A stretch of 64,000 bases of DNA from NCBI RefSeq assembly GCF_042676065.1, contig NZ_JBHTJO010000001.1, forward strand, positions 1,550,001-1,614,000, given 5' to 3'. This DNA is from Methyloligella solikamskensis (lineage in GTDB: Bacteria; Pseudomonadota; Alphaproteobacteria; Rhizobiales; Methyloligellaceae). The notes beneath the pieces are model-generated. The model saw only the letters and a program-made list of their open reading frames with translations, made no database searches and was not told the origin of the DNA. Shown here piece by piece: positions 9,351 to 18,552 of this stretch. Within the stretch, counting starts at the first letter, position 1, and the number at the start of each line of letters is the position of its first letter. The position numbers were made by a program, and so were the translations under genes.

Positions 9351-9378
9351 TTGACCAGAAGGCTTCTGGTTCTAGGCT
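9351..9378 (+). promoter_or_regulatory. Candidate promoter of the RND operon with an operator in the spacer
   Basis: TTGACC (9351-9356) and TAGGCT (9373-9378) are spaced 16 bases apart, about 105 bases before the adaptor gene. The spacer overlaps the inverted repeat ACCAGAAGGCTTCTGGT (9354-9370), a typical place for a repressor site. The rest of the 308-base gap 9176-9483 shows no gene or terminator that I can support. Confidence 0.45.
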
Positions 9379-9483
9379 TTAGAGCCGCCGCAGGAAGTTA
9401 CAAGAAAAGCGCTCGAGCCCGCCCGTCTGGGTGCGAGCCCGGAAGATCGGTCTCGCTTGGCCGAGAGTTCGAGCTGAGAGTTC

Positions 9484-10620
9484 ATGAGAACCAACAAGTC
9501 TGCCGCGCTGCACAGCACCATGCACAGAGTTTTCCTTTCCGGCCTCTTCGCCACGGTTGTCCTGGCGCTGGTTGTCCTTGCTATGGGTCCCCTTTCGCTT
9601 GCTTCGCCCGCCGTCGCGCAATCCTCCGCTCCGCCGGTGGAGACGGAGACGGCGCGGATGGCCCCTGTGGTCAAGCAGCTGGAGATTTCCGGGACGGTCT
9701 CGACGCCCCAGGCTTCCCAGATTTCCACCTCGGTGGAAGGGCTGGTCAGCGAGATCCACTACGACAGCGGCGCTCGGGTGAAGCAGGGCGATGTGCTGCT
9801 CAAGCTGGATGCGGAGCTGCAAGAAGCGGCTTACGCCCAGGCAGAAGCCCAGACCAAGCGGGCCGCGGCAGAAGTGAAGGACGCTAAGCGCCGGTTGAAG
9901 ATCGCAGAGACTCTGGCCGAGCGGAACTACGGGCCGAAGAACGAGAAGGAGGCCCGCGAGGCGGAGGTCGATATCGACCAGGCCGCGCTGGAGGCTGCCA
10001 AGGCCGAGCAGAAACGCCGCGCGGCCATTCTGGAACGCCACGAACTGCACGCGCCGTTCGACGGGGTGATCTCGGAGCGCATGGCCGAAGTCGGTCAATG
10101 GGTGGAACCGGGCACGGCCGCCTTCGAGCTGGTCGCCATGGACAAATTCCGCATCGACCTGCCCGTGCCTCAGGATTATTTCGCGCAGCTTCAGAAGGGG
10201 ACCGATGTCGCCCTGAAATTCGATGCGCTGCCGGGCGAGACGGTCCCCGCTGAGATCGGCGCTCTGATCCCGGTGAGCGATCCCGATGCGCGGACCTTCA
10301 CCTTGCGGGTGCTGCCCTTGCGCAAGAGCCTGCCCATCGCGCCGGGCATGTCCGCCCAGGTCATCGTGCGTCTCAACACCGGTCAGGAAGATGTAGTCGT
10401 CAGCCGGGACGCGCTGATCCGTTACCCGGATGGGCGCGTAACCGTCTGGGTGCTCGAGGAGAAAGACGGGGAGACCAAGGTGAAGGAGCAGCGCGTGGAG
10501 ATCGGGCTCGCCTTCGATAATCTGGTGCAGATCCGGTCCGGCCTGAAGGCTGGGCAGCGGGTGGTCGTGCGCGGCAATGAATCCCTGCGCGACGGACAAT
10601 CCGTCCGGCTCGCGAGCTAA
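9484..10620 (+). CDS. RND efflux periplasmic adaptor (membrane fusion protein)
   Basis: Links an inner-membrane RND pump to an outer-membrane channel. A signal peptide spans about residues 1-45 (ending SPAVAQ); an alternative ATG at 9520 would shorten it. The lipoyl/barrel-sandwich half motif (VEGLVSEIHYDSGARVKQGD) is near residues 79-100. An alpha-hairpin of about 60 residues (AEAQTKRAAAEVK onward) is followed by the second half (LHAPFDGVISERMAEVGQWV), a beta-barrel and the membrane-proximal domain. Its stop is two bases before the RND gene start, so the two form an operon. No outer-membrane TolC-like gene is adjacent. Confidence 0.92.
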   Translation: MRTNKSAALHSTMHRVFLSGLFATVVLALVVLAMGPLSLASPAVAQSSAPPVETETARMAPVVKQLEISGTVSTPQASQISTSVEGLVSEIHYDSGARVKQGDVLLKLDAELQEAAYAQAEAQTKRAAAEVKDAKRRLKIAETLAERNYGPKNEKEAREAEVDIDQAALEAAKAEQKRRAAILERHELHAPFDGVISERMAEVGQWVEPGTAAFELVAMDKFRIDLPVPQDYFAQLQKGTDVALKFDALPGETVPAEIGALIPVSDPDARTFTLRVLPLRKSLPIAPGMSAQVIVRLNTGQEDVVVSRDALIRYPDGRVTVWVLEEKDGETKVKEQRVEIGLAFDNLVQIRSGLKAGQRVVVRGNESLRDGQSVRLAS

Positions 10621-10622
10621 TC

Positions 10623-13600
10623 ATGAAAGACGACGGGCCGGCCGGCTTCTTCGCAAGCGTCGCCAGGCACGGCACCCTGGTCGCCGTCGCCACGCTGATC
10701 GTCTGCGTGCTGGGCATCGTCGGCGCGTTCAAGATTCCCATTCAGATGATCCCGGATCTGGAGGTCCGTACCATCACGGTGCAGACCCGCTGGCCGGGCG
10801 CCACGCCTCAGGACATCGAAAAAGAGATCCTGATCGAGCAGGAGGAGTATCTGCGCTCGATCCCCAGCTTGGAGCGGCTGATCTCGCGGTCCTCTAGCGG
10901 CAGCGCCGAGATCGAGCTGGAGTTTCCGTTCAACATCGATCTCAACGAGACGATGATCCGCATCAACAATGCTCTGAGCCAGGTCCCCTCCTATCCGGAG
11001 AATGTGGACCAGCCGCGCATCTTCGCCAGTTCCTTTAGCGCGAACTCCTTCATGTATTTCCGGGTCTCGCCTCTGCCGGGCAATCCGCGCGAGCTCGACA
11101 TGGACATGATGCGGGACTTCGTGGACGACAATGTCCGCCCGCGGCTTGAGAGCGTGAAGGATGTCAGCCGGGTCAGCGTCGGCGGCGGGGCGGAGAAACA
11201 GATCCAGATCCTGTTCGATTCCGCAGCGCTTGCCGAGCGCGGGCTTACCATGGCCGAGGTGCGCGAGTCCGTCCGCAACCGGAACCGGGACACCTCGGGC
11301 GGTGAGATTGAGAGCGGCAAGCGGCGTTATCTGCTGCGCACCATCGGCCGGTTCGACGATCCGCAAGCGCTGGAAGAACTCATCATCGCGCGGCGTGGCG
11401 GGACCATCACGCGGCTGAGCGACGTGGCCGAGGTGAAGCTCGATCATTTCGAGATCTACCAGCAAGGTTACGTGAACGAGCGGCCGATCATCTTCCTGTC
11501 CGTGCGGCGGGAGGCCGGCTCCAACGTGATCGCCATCAAGGACGCCGTGATGGCGGAGGTGGGCCCGATCAACCGGGAGATCCTAGAGCCCGCGGGTATG
11601 ATCCTGGAGAAGACGGCGGACGACGTCACTTACGTGGAAGCCTCCATCGCCAATGTCTGGACCAACCTCGCCATCGGTGCGGTGTTGGCGACCCTGGTGA
11701 TGTATCTCTTTCTGCGCTCGGCCAAGGCGACCGTGGTGGGCGTGATCGGCATTCCCATCTGTACCATCGCGGCCTTCTTGGGCCTGCTGGTGGCGGGGCG
11801 CACCATCAACGTTATCTCGCTTGCCGGCGTGGCCTTCGCCATCGGCATGACGCTGGACAATTCGATCGTCGTTCTGGAGAGCATCGATCTTGCCAGGCGG
11901 CGCGGGCTCGATCGGCTGAAGGCTGCCGTGACCGGCGTGCGCCAGGTCTGGCCGGCGGTGCTCGCCTCGACCCTGACGACGGTGCTGGTCTTCATCCCCA
12001 TCGTCTTCATTCAGGAAGAGGCGGGGCAGCTCTATTCGGACATCGCTGTTGCGGTCTCCGCCTCGATCCTCGCTTCCATGCTGGTCGCCATCCTGGTGGT
12101 GCCGACGGCGGCGGCCTATCTCGATCTAAAGCCCAAGGGCGCGGAGCTTTCGGCCGAGGTCGCCATGAGCAACGGCTCGATCGTGCGAGCGGTCGGGTGG
12201 CTGACGGCAACGACCTTGCGCCGCTTCATCTGCATTGTCGGCGTGGCCGGGGCGAGCGCGGCCGTCATCGTGTTTCTCACGCCGCCGGCGGAATATCTGC
12301 CCGAGGGCGAGGAACCGAAGATGTTCGCCCGGATGAACGCGCCGCCGGGCTACAATCTGGAGACCATGAGCGAGATCGGCACGGAGCTGCAGGACTGGCT
12401 TCTGCCGTTCGTCGATGCGGATCCGGCAAACTTCCAGGAGGGCGCCGCGCCGGTGCCGGCGCTCAAATACTTCTTCCTGATGATCGAGGCGGATGGTTTG
12501 CGGATCATCGCCGAAACGGTGGATCCTGGCGATATCGGCGCGCTCATGGATATCACGACGGAGAAATACCAAAGCTACGCGGGCATGCGGGCCTTCGTCT
12601 CCCGGGGCTCGATCATCACCAGCAATGACGGCGGCACACGGAGCGTCAGTCTCGATATCTCGGGCCGCCGCCTGCAGGAGGTCTACGCGACGGCATCCGC
12701 CGCTTACGCCCGGGCGAACGAGATTTTCGACGGGCCGCGCATCCAGGCCGATCCGCCGACGCTCACCCTCTCCCAGCCCTTGATCGAGGTGCGGCCGAAA
12801 TGGGAGCGGGCGGCGGAGCTTGGTATGACGGCCGACGATCTGGGCTTCACGGTCGCCGCCTTCACCGATGGCGCCTATGTGGGCGAGTTCTTCCGGGACG
12901 ATGAGAAAATCGACATCTATTTCTACAGCCGGAACGGGGTCGAGACGAATTTGGACAATGTCGGCATGATGCCGGTCTACACGCCCCAAGGGACCGCCGT
13001 GCCGCTTTCGGCGGTCGCCGACATCCGCGAGACGGTGGACACCAGCACCATCCGGCGCATCGATGGGCGGCGGACCGTGACCCTCAATATCATCCCGCCG
13101 GATAACGTCGCGCTGGAGACGGGCGTGGCGCGGGTGCGCTCCGAGCTCGTCGATTATCTGAAGACCAGTGGCGAGGTGCCCCAGGGGGTCACCATGACGA
13201 TCTCGGGCGCCAGCGACGAGCTGAACGCAACCCGGGAGGCGCTGCTCGGCAACTACGTCGTCGCCATTGCCATCATCTATCTGCTGCTCGTGGCGATCTT
13301 CACCCATTGGGGCTATCCGCTCCTGATCATGACGACCATTCCGCTGGGCGTGGCCGGCGGCATCGTAGGGCTTGCCCTGATGAACTGGGTGGGCGGCCTC
13401 TTGCCCATGCTCGGTATGGAGCCGCTTATCCAGCCGTTCGACATGATCACGATGCTGGGCTTCCTGATCCTCATGGGCACGGTGGTGAACAACCCGATCC
13501 TGATCGTGGACCGGGCGCTTTACAACGTGCGTGAGGAAGGCTTCGGCGCGAAGGAGGCGGTGATGGAAGCGGTGTCGTCGCGGCTGCGCCCGATCGCCAT

Positions 13601-13844
13601 GTCCACGGTTACTACGATCTGCGGTCTGGCACCGTTGGTGTTCATTCCAGGTGCCGGCACGGAGCTTTATCGGGGGGTCGGCGCCATCGTGCTGTTCGGC
13701 ATCTTGGGAACGGCAGTCGTCACGCTCACCTTCCTGCCGGCGCTCACGCTCGGCGTCATGCGGCTGGTGGGCTATCAGCTCGACGAGCCTGAGGAAGCGC
13801 CGCGCGAAGAGAATGTCACGCCGGTGAAGAAGAAGGCGGCGTAG
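10623..13844 (+). CDS. RND-family efflux transporter permease
   Basis: Proton-driven inner-membrane exporter of 1073 aa, the normal size for the AcrB/MexB superfamily. It has TM1 near residues 14-34, a large periplasmic loop, TM2-6 (about 340-500), a second periplasmic loop, and TM7-12 (about 870-1050). The TM4 proton-relay region reads GMTLDNSIVV. The first Asp is kept, but the second Asp found in HAE1 pumps (DD) is Asn here, as in some other RND subgroups. The substrate is unknown. It is translationally close to the adaptor gene upstream. No regulator gene is next to it. Confidence 0.94.
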   Translation: MKDDGPAGFFASVARHGTLVAVATLIVCVLGIVGAFKIPIQMIPDLEVRTITVQTRWPGATPQDIEKEILIEQEEYLRSIPSLERLISRSSSGSAEIELEFPFNIDLNETMIRINNALSQVPSYPENVDQPRIFASSFSANSFMYFRVSPLPGNPRELDMDMMRDFVDDNVRPRLESVKDVSRVSVGGGAEKQIQILFDSAALAERGLTMAEVRESVRNRNRDTSGGEIESGKRRYLLRTIGRFDDPQALEELIIARRGGTITRLSDVAEVKLDHFEIYQQGYVNERPIIFLSVRREAGSNVIAIKDAVMAEVGPINREILEPAGMILEKTADDVTYVEASIANVWTNLAIGAVLATLVMYLFLRSAKATVVGVIGIPICTIAAFLGLLVAGRTINVISLAGVAFAIGMTLDNSIVVLESIDLARRRGLDRLKAAVTGVRQVWPAVLASTLTTVLVFIPIVFIQEEAGQLYSDIAVAVSASILASMLVAILVVPTAAAYLDLKPKGAELSAEVAMSNGSIVRAVGWLTATTLRRFICIVGVAGASAAVIVFLTPPAEYLPEGEEPKMFARMNAPPGYNLETMSEIGTELQDWLLPFVDADPANFQEGAAPVPALKYFFLMIEADGLRIIAETVDPGDIGALMDITTEKYQSYAGMRAFVSRGSIITSNDGGTRSVSLDISGRRLQEVYATASAAYARANEIFDGPRIQADPPTLTLSQPLIEVRPKWERAAELGMTADDLGFTVAAFTDGAYVGEFFRDDEKIDIYFYSRNGVETNLDNVGMMPVYTPQGTAVPLSAVADIRETVDTSTIRRIDGRRTVTLNIIPPDNVALETGVARVRSELVDYLKTSGEVPQGVTMTISGASDELNATREALLGNYVVAIAIIYLLLVAIFTHWGYPLLIMTTIPLGVAGGIVGLALMNWVGGLLPMLGMEPLIQPFDMITMLGFLILMGTVVNNPILIVDRALYNVREEGFGAKEAVMEAVSSRLRPIAMSTVTTICGLAPLVFIPGAGTELYRGVGAIVLFGILGTAVVTLTFLPALTLGVMRLVGYQLDEPEEAPREENVTPVKKKAA

Positions 13845-13872
13845 CCCCTCCCGGCGAGCCTTTCCCTAGGAC

Positions 13873-16077
13873 TTACGCGACCCGATGAAGCCCGGAGCCG
13901 TTGTGCTTCTTCGGCGCCGTTTCCACGCGGTCGCGCCCGTTCAGCTTAGCCTCATAAAGGGCTGCATCGGCGCGGGCGAGAAGATCTGCAGGCTTGTCGC
14001 CCATCTCGAGTTCGGCGATGCCGAAGCTGCAGGTAACCTCGTCGACAGTCGAGAAGGGCTGACTCTTCACCGCCTGGCGGAGCGTCTCGGCCAGGTTGGC
14101 CGCGGACGTCGTCTCCCCATGGGGGACGATAACGGCGAACTCCTCGCCGCCCCAGCGGGCCAGGAAGTCAGTCTTGCGCAGCCGGTCGGAGATGACCTCG
14201 GCGAGTTCGATCAGAACCTCGTCGCCTACCTGATGGCCATACTGGTCGTTGACCCGCTTGAAGCGGTCGATATCGAATAAGATGAGCGAAAGCGGCGTGT
14301 CGTAGCGGTCGGCGCGGGCGATCTCCAGCAGCAGCCGCCGGTCGAAGCTGAGGCGGTTGCTGAGCCCGGTCAGAGCATCGGTGCTCGCCTGCTGGGAGAG
14401 ATCCTTGGCCAGGGCTTCGAGCTCCATCTGCCGGTCCATCTGCAGCCGGTCGTGGATGCGGCGCTCGCGGCCGGCCAGATAAACGAGGGCGGTGGCGGTG
14501 GTCATCAGCGTGATCACGATGCCCAGAACGCGGCTAGCAAAGATGCCGCGTGCGGTTGTCAGGGTGACGATCGACCAGCCGCTATGGCCCGCCGGTTCGA
14601 TCTGGACAAAGGTCCGCGCTCCAAGGAGATCCTGCCATCTGTCATCCGTGATCTCAGTCTTCAATATGGGCGGCAGGCTAAGAGATCCGTAGCGGGCGCG
14701 CGCCGCATCTTCGGCTCTAGGCGTCACGGGCCAGAGAGGCTTCAGGAGCAGTTCGGAGCGATTGGAGAGGGTGACGATGCCGTTCTGATCGGTCAGCACG
14801 AAGGGCATCTCAATGCCGGCCAGGTCCCTGGAAAACCGATCCAGGGATTTCTCCATGACGACGGTCCCCAGGATCTCGCCCGTATCGTTCCGAACCGGAC
14901 TGCTGACGCTGTAGCGAGTTTCGTCCCGGTCCCCGCTATAGATCAGCTGGTGAACAGGCTGGCCGAGCAGGGCGCGGCTGACCATGGGCGAGACCATGAT
15001 CTCGGGCGCTGTGTCATTGCTGGCAATTCCCGTCGCGCTCGCGATGACGCGCCCGGTAGAGTCCATCACCAGGCCGAAGATGGCGCCGGCTGCCTTGACA
15101 TCCAGCTTCAGAACCTCGTTGGCCTCTTCCAGGCCTGTTCGCCCGTCTTTGGAAAGCAGGCTTTCGATGGTTGGGGAGCCGGCAAGCGAGACTGTCATGG
15201 CGTCCAGCATTTCCAGCTCGCGTGCAAGGTGGCTCTTGACCAGTGCGACGTGGCCTTCGGATTCCGTTTCGATGTTCTGCTTGTAGATGCCGCCGAGGTA
15301 TTGGGTTAGGACCCAACCCGAGACGAGGATGGCGGCCATCGAGACCAGGGTGACGACGTAGAGCCGATAAAGATGCTTGGTGTAGCCGCTTGAGGCCATC
15401 TGCTCGATCAGTTTCTGGCCCCATATCGACCAGATGGCGAAGGACATCCAGCACGCCAAAAGGCCCCGGATCAGCTGGATGGGCATGCCGGTGAGATCAA
15501 TGAACCAGCCATAGTGCAGAATGGTCGCGGGCCATATGGGGGCCTCAGGCACGATCAAACCAGCGGCGATGGCGTAAAGCGCAAAGCCGATCGCGGCGCC
15601 GATGGCGAGCCTGGAGTCCCGCCCGCCCAGGCGATGGGCGTGATAGGCGAATACGAAGGCGGTCGCCATGGCGGACGGGAAGCCAATAAAGTAGCGGCCC
15701 AAGGCATTGGCCTCGGGATTGCCTTCGGCCCATCCGCCGAGGACGACGGGGACGAGGAGAACAGGATAGATCCAGCGTCCCGGGACCTTGAAGCCGGTTT
15801 CGGCCGCCACCAGCCGGGCGAACTCGCCGAGGAAAATGTAGGACCCAACCATCACCGCGGTTCGGAACCAGGCGAAGTTGGGGGAATCCCCCAGGATCAG
15901 AGCTGTGAGATCCAGCCATTCGGACGCGCCGTGGACGAGACCGAATGTGCCGAGCATCACCCAGGCGAGATGATCGTCGGTTCGGCGAATGGCAAAGGAC
16001 ACCGCGCCCAGCAGAATGAAGGCGAGCCCGTAGAAAAAGAAGATGAAGTCGAGCTGGGATTCCAGAAATTCAGCCAT
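13873..16077 (-). CDS. Membrane-bound diguanylate cyclase with sensory domain
   Basis: Predicted to make c-di-GMP in response to an external or membrane signal. About seven hydrophobic segments occupy residues 1-225. A further TM near 240-260, a probable periplasmic Cache/CHASE-type domain (about 265-515), a TM (about 520-540) and a short coiled linker lead to the GGDEF domain (about 565-725). The active site is GGEEF (near 643). The inhibitory site RKTD lies five residues before it, so both catalysis and product inhibition are expected. I prefer the ATG at 16077 (FIFFFYGL follows at once) to a TTG ten codons upstream. No phosphodiesterase EAL domain is present. Confidence 0.92.
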   Translation of the reverse strand: MAEFLESQLDFIFFFYGLAFILLGAVSFAIRRTDDHLAWVMLGTFGLVHGASEWLDLTALILGDSPNFAWFRTAVMVGSYIFLGEFARLVAAETGFKVPGRWIYPVLLVPVVLGGWAEGNPEANALGRYFIGFPSAMATAFVFAYHAHRLGGRDSRLAIGAAIGFALYAIAAGLIVPEAPIWPATILHYGWFIDLTGMPIQLIRGLLACWMSFAIWSIWGQKLIEQMASSGYTKHLYRLYVVTLVSMAAILVSGWVLTQYLGGIYKQNIETESEGHVALVKSHLARELEMLDAMTVSLAGSPTIESLLSKDGRTGLEEANEVLKLDVKAAGAIFGLVMDSTGRVIASATGIASNDTAPEIMVSPMVSRALLGQPVHQLIYSGDRDETRYSVSSPVRNDTGEILGTVVMEKSLDRFSRDLAGIEMPFVLTDQNGIVTLSNRSELLLKPLWPVTPRAEDAARARYGSLSLPPILKTEITDDRWQDLLGARTFVQIEPAGHSGWSIVTLTTARGIFASRVLGIVITLMTTATALVYLAGRERRIHDRLQMDRQMELEALAKDLSQQASTDALTGLSNRLSFDRRLLLEIARADRYDTPLSLILFDIDRFKRVNDQYGHQVGDEVLIELAEVISDRLRKTDFLARWGGEEFAVIVPHGETTSAANLAETLRQAVKSQPFSTVDEVTCSFGIAELEMGDKPADLLARADAALYEAKLNGRDRVETAPKKHNGSGLHRVA

Positions 16078-16247
16078 CGTATCCGGTCGCCCTGCGTGCC
16101 GATCCAAGGATCAGAGTTCGGCCGAGGCAGCGCCTGCAAGGCTCTTACGGTTAGTGTCAGGGTTGCCCGCAGTATGGCTCGCAAACGTTACCGGTTCATC
16201 CCGCCAAATGGGACAATTGGGGAAATCTATTTAAAAACAATCTGTTG

Positions 16248-16286
16248 AAACCTCCTGGAGCGCTTGATCGCGTCTCCAGGAGGTTT
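16248..16286 (-). terminator. Hairpin terminator of the curli operon
   Basis: A 13-bp perfect inverted repeat (AAACCTCCTGGAG and CTCCAGGAGGTTT) with a 13-base loop lies 17 bases beyond the last curlin stop. In the curli direction it is followed by CAACAGATTGTTTTT, and on the plus strand by GTTTTG, so it may act in both directions. Confidence 0.75.
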
Positions 16287-16303
16287 TGTCAGGCCGGACA
16301 TCC

Positions 16304-16750
16304 TTACCAGCCGCCCTGAAAGACGATGGCGTTCCGGCCATAGCCGTTCTGGCGGCCGTCGAAGGTCGCGCCGCGGCCGAACTGAAAGACGCCGAGGGTG
16401 TTGTTGCGGCCCCGCTGATCGAGGGTGGCGCTGTGGTCGTCGCCACGCTGGACGACGAAGCCGTTATTGCGGCGTCCGCTCTGGCCGATGGCGGCCGCGT
16501 TGCGCTTGCCCTTCTGGTCGACATGGGCGTTGTTCTTCTTGCGGCCCTTGGAGCCATTCTTGTGATCCTCCACCATGGAATAGATCTGCAGGCCGGTTGA
16601 GATCATGCGGGCCGTGTCGCCGCTGGGTGTGATGCCGAAGCTGATAGTCCCGCCGGCCGATGCCGTGGCCGGGACGCCTAGGCTGCAGGCACCGATCACC
16701 AGGGCGGCCATGGTGGTCTTGAAGGTCTTGATGCGTGTCTTGCGTGTCAT
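16304..16750 (-). CDS. Curlin-repeat amyloid subunit (second curlin)
   Basis: Predicted secreted curli fibre subunit or nucleator of about 148 aa. A signal peptide (about 1-32, ending ASA) is followed by a spacer. Then come tandem curlin-type repeats with the N-x-(A/G)-x-x-x-Q-x-G rhythm: NNAHVDQKG, NAAAIGQSG, NNGFVVQRG, HSATLDQRG, NTLGVFQFG, NAIVFQGG. The ATG at 16750 is chosen over an upstream in-frame start because GGGAGAAG precedes it and the signal peptide starts there. It is the last gene of a three-gene operon, 25 bases after csgH, and is followed by a strong hairpin. Whether it acts as a CsgA- or CsgB-type subunit cannot be decided. Confidence 0.88.
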   Translation of the reverse strand: MTRKTRIKTFKTTMAALVIGACSLGVPATASAGGTISFGITPSGDTARMISTGLQIYSMVEDHKNGSKGRKKNNAHVDQKGKRNAAAIGQSGRRNNGFVVQRGDDHSATLDQRGRNNTLGVFQFGRGATFDGRQNGYGRNAIVFQGGW

Positions 16751-16775
16751 TGGTCTTCTCCCTGAAACGGTTCGC

Positions 16776-17219
16776 TTAGAGGAAGCTCGGCAGCCAGCCG
16801 CCGGTGCCGATGCTCTTGGTGCAGGGCTCGCTGCCATCCGCCCAGCGGACGGTGAGGACGGCGCTGTAGTCGCCGGATCCGCCGATCGCCACGGTGCTCA
16901 GGGGCTCGCTCCCACCCGGATAGGCGCTGAACTCGCCGCCCTGGATGATCTGGGAGCCGCTGCCTTGGCGGACCTTCAGCTCGTAGGAGCCGTTGGCATG
17001 ATGGTCGGCATAGGCGAAGCCTTCCAGGTTCACGGTGCCCCAGCTTTCGTTCACGCGAATCTCGCAGCTGTGGCTGGGGGCATAGCCGACGGGCATCGCC
17101 GGCTTTTGCAGGGGAAGCTCCATGGTCGGGGCGCCGGCGGGAGCGGCAGAGCCGCTCGCCGCCCACACCATGCTCAGGGGAATGAGCGCCACGGAGAGGG
17201 GGGCCAGGATGCGGATCAT
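16776..17219 (-). CDS. csgH: Curli assembly factor CsgH
   Basis: Periplasmic chaperone-like inhibitor that keeps curlin from polymerising early; known from alphaproteobacterial curli systems. A signal peptide (about 1-25) and a Pro-rich spacer precede the compact beta-sandwich domain. The domain has the family pattern: Cys in HSCEIRV, GSYELKVRQGSGSQIIQGGEF, GDYSAVLTV, and the second Cys in EPCTKS. The Cys pair probably forms a disulfide. It sits between two curlin genes in one operon, which strongly supports the call. The ATG at 17219 has GAAGGAGA upstream. The 147-aa length includes a longer N-terminal region than the minimal CsgH fold. Confidence 0.9.
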   Translation of the reverse strand: MIRILAPLSVALIPLSMVWAASGSAAPAGAPTMELPLQKPAMPVGYAPSHSCEIRVNESWGTVNLEGFAYADHHANGSYELKVRQGSGSQIIQGGEFSAYPGGSEPLSTVAIGGSGDYSAVLTVRWADGSEPCTKSIGTGGWLPSFL

Positions 17220-17261
17220 GATGATGTCTCCTTCTTTAGAGTGGAACGGTCGGGTCTGGGG

Positions 17262-17705
17262 TCAGTCCTGAACGATGACGGTGACGTTGCCCCGACCCGA
17301 CTGGACGACATTGGCGTGATTGCCGCGTCCGCCCTGGATGACGGCAAGCGCATTGCCACGGCCGCGCTGAGTGGTGGTGGCGCGCTGGTGAGCGCCGAAC
17401 TGGGCGATGCCGGTGATGTTGCGGCTGCCGCGCTGGTAGCTGTCGGCGAAGTGGCCACGGCCCTGCTGGCCGACGACGGCGCGGTTCTTCCGGCCCTGCT
17501 GATTGTGCAGGGACGTGTTGCCCCAGCCGTTCTGGTGCAGGGTCATGCGGTTGCGGTGGCCGTACTGGCTGCCGCCGAACTCGTTGAAGCCGCCGCGCTG
17601 CTCGACGAAGAACGACGAACCGCCGGCCTGTGCGGGGGTGAGGCCTGCGCCGAGCGTCATGGAAACTGCGGCGGTGCCTGCGATCAAAAGGGTGCGAATT
17701 TTCAT
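17262..17705 (-). CDS. Curlin-repeat amyloid subunit (first curlin)
   Basis: Predicted secreted curli fibre subunit of 147 aa. A signal peptide (about 1-27, ending AQA) precedes about six imperfect curlin repeats with Asn, Gln and Gly at fixed spacing (NEFGGSQYG, NRMTLHQNG, NTSLHNQQG, NRAVVGQQG, NITGIAQFG, NALAVIQGG, NHANVVQSG). It ends in NVTVIVQD. GGAGGA lies before the ATG. It is the first gene of the operon. No csgG, csgE, csgF or csgD is in the window, so export genes must lie elsewhere. The 159-base upstream space holds the repeat GGTTC-N6-GAACC (about 17766-17781) but no promoter I can defend. Confidence 0.88.
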   Translation of the reverse strand: MKIRTLLIAGTAAVSMTLGAGLTPAQAGGSSFFVEQRGGFNEFGGSQYGHRNRMTLHQNGWGNTSLHNQQGRKNRAVVGQQGRGHFADSYQRGSRNITGIAQFGAHQRATTTQRGRGNALAVIQGGRGNHANVVQSGRGNVTVIVQD

Positions 17706-17864
17706 CTCTCGTCCTCCAGATTTTCCGCGGCGGGGTCATCGCCGCTTGTGAGGAGGAGTTTTAGAGGTTCGGGCTTGAACCGGTTTTGAATGGGGTGTTC
17801 AGGCGGGGTTCAGGCTTTCGAGGCCTCTTGCGGGGGCCTATTTACAAGCGTTTTCAGTTGGTTG

Positions 17865-18482
17865 TCACCAGATCCAGTTTGGCCCGACAAAGCCGAGACC
17901 GCCGGCGACCGCCAGCCCGGTGACAGCGCTTGCCACCAGCATCAGGATTCCGTCGCTCACGAGCAGGGCCAATCCGAACATGGCAATGGCCAGGGCGGGG
18001 AGGGCGACAGCGAAGGGCAGAAGCTCCAGTGGCGGGATGGCAAGGGCCAGCAGCACGCAGGCGCCGGCGGCGATCTGGACGAAGGGCTCGTCGGTCAGCC
18101 TGTCCAGACGGCCGCGGAACCAGCGGTCCAGGCGTTCCGCCCAGGGGCGCATCTTGTCCAGGGATTGTTTCATCTTATCGGCCGGCACCTTCCGCTTCTG
18201 CAGGAACTGCGGGATCCAGAGATGGTCGAGGCCTAACATGATCTGGACGGCGAAGAGGATGATGATGATAGCCAGGAAGGTCGGAACGCCCGGGATGCCG
18301 CCGACGGGCGTGATGCCGAGCAGGGCCGGGATCATCAGGAACGGCCCGTAGCTGCGATTGCCGAGTGCATCCATCATGTCGCCGATGGTGACGTTCTCGC
18401 AGGCGCTGGCGCGCTCCTCGAGCTGATCGAGGATGGATGCAACAGGACCCAACGGGTCAGACCCTTTGTTCTCTTGATTCAT
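17865..18482 (-). CDS. ExoD-family exopolysaccharide-associated membrane protein
   Basis: Inner-membrane protein of about 205 aa in the ExoD family, named for a Sinorhizobium gene that affects exopolysaccharide production and alkali tolerance; the biochemical role is unknown. An N-terminal soluble helix region (LDQLEERASACENVTIGDMMDALG) is followed by the family-typical PALLGITPVGGIPGVPTFLA hydrophobic segment. Two to three more membrane helices follow near residues 130-200. Start at 18482 (MNQENKG) fits GAAGG seven bases upstream better than in-frame ATGs at 18497 or 18506. It is 71 bases downstream of the MscS gene on the same strand. Confidence 0.87.
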   Translation of the reverse strand: MNQENKGSDPLGPVASILDQLEERASACENVTIGDMMDALGNRSYGPFLMIPALLGITPVGGIPGVPTFLAIIIILFAVQIMLGLDHLWIPQFLQKRKVPADKMKQSLDKMRPWAERLDRWFRGRLDRLTDEPFVQIAAGACVLLALAIPPLELLPFAVALPALAIAMFGLALLVSDGILMLVASAVTGLAVAGGLGFVGPNWIW

Positions 18483-18552
18483 CGCGCCTTCGGCCATGCA
18501 ACCCAAACACCGGGCCTATGCCAGTGTTCCGTGACGCTTTTCGAACACTGGA

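Noticed and set aside
9344..9358. A shared 15-mer CTTAGCGCTTGACCA at 9344 and about 25577
   Set aside because: The second copy has no gene downstream in the right direction. With only two copies, it could be chance or a shared promoter-like motif; I could not support a regulatory link.
16304..17705. Tandem-repeat adhesin or autotransporter in place of curli
   Set aside because: The repeat unit, small size and presence of csgH between the two genes fit curlin; no transporter domain is present.
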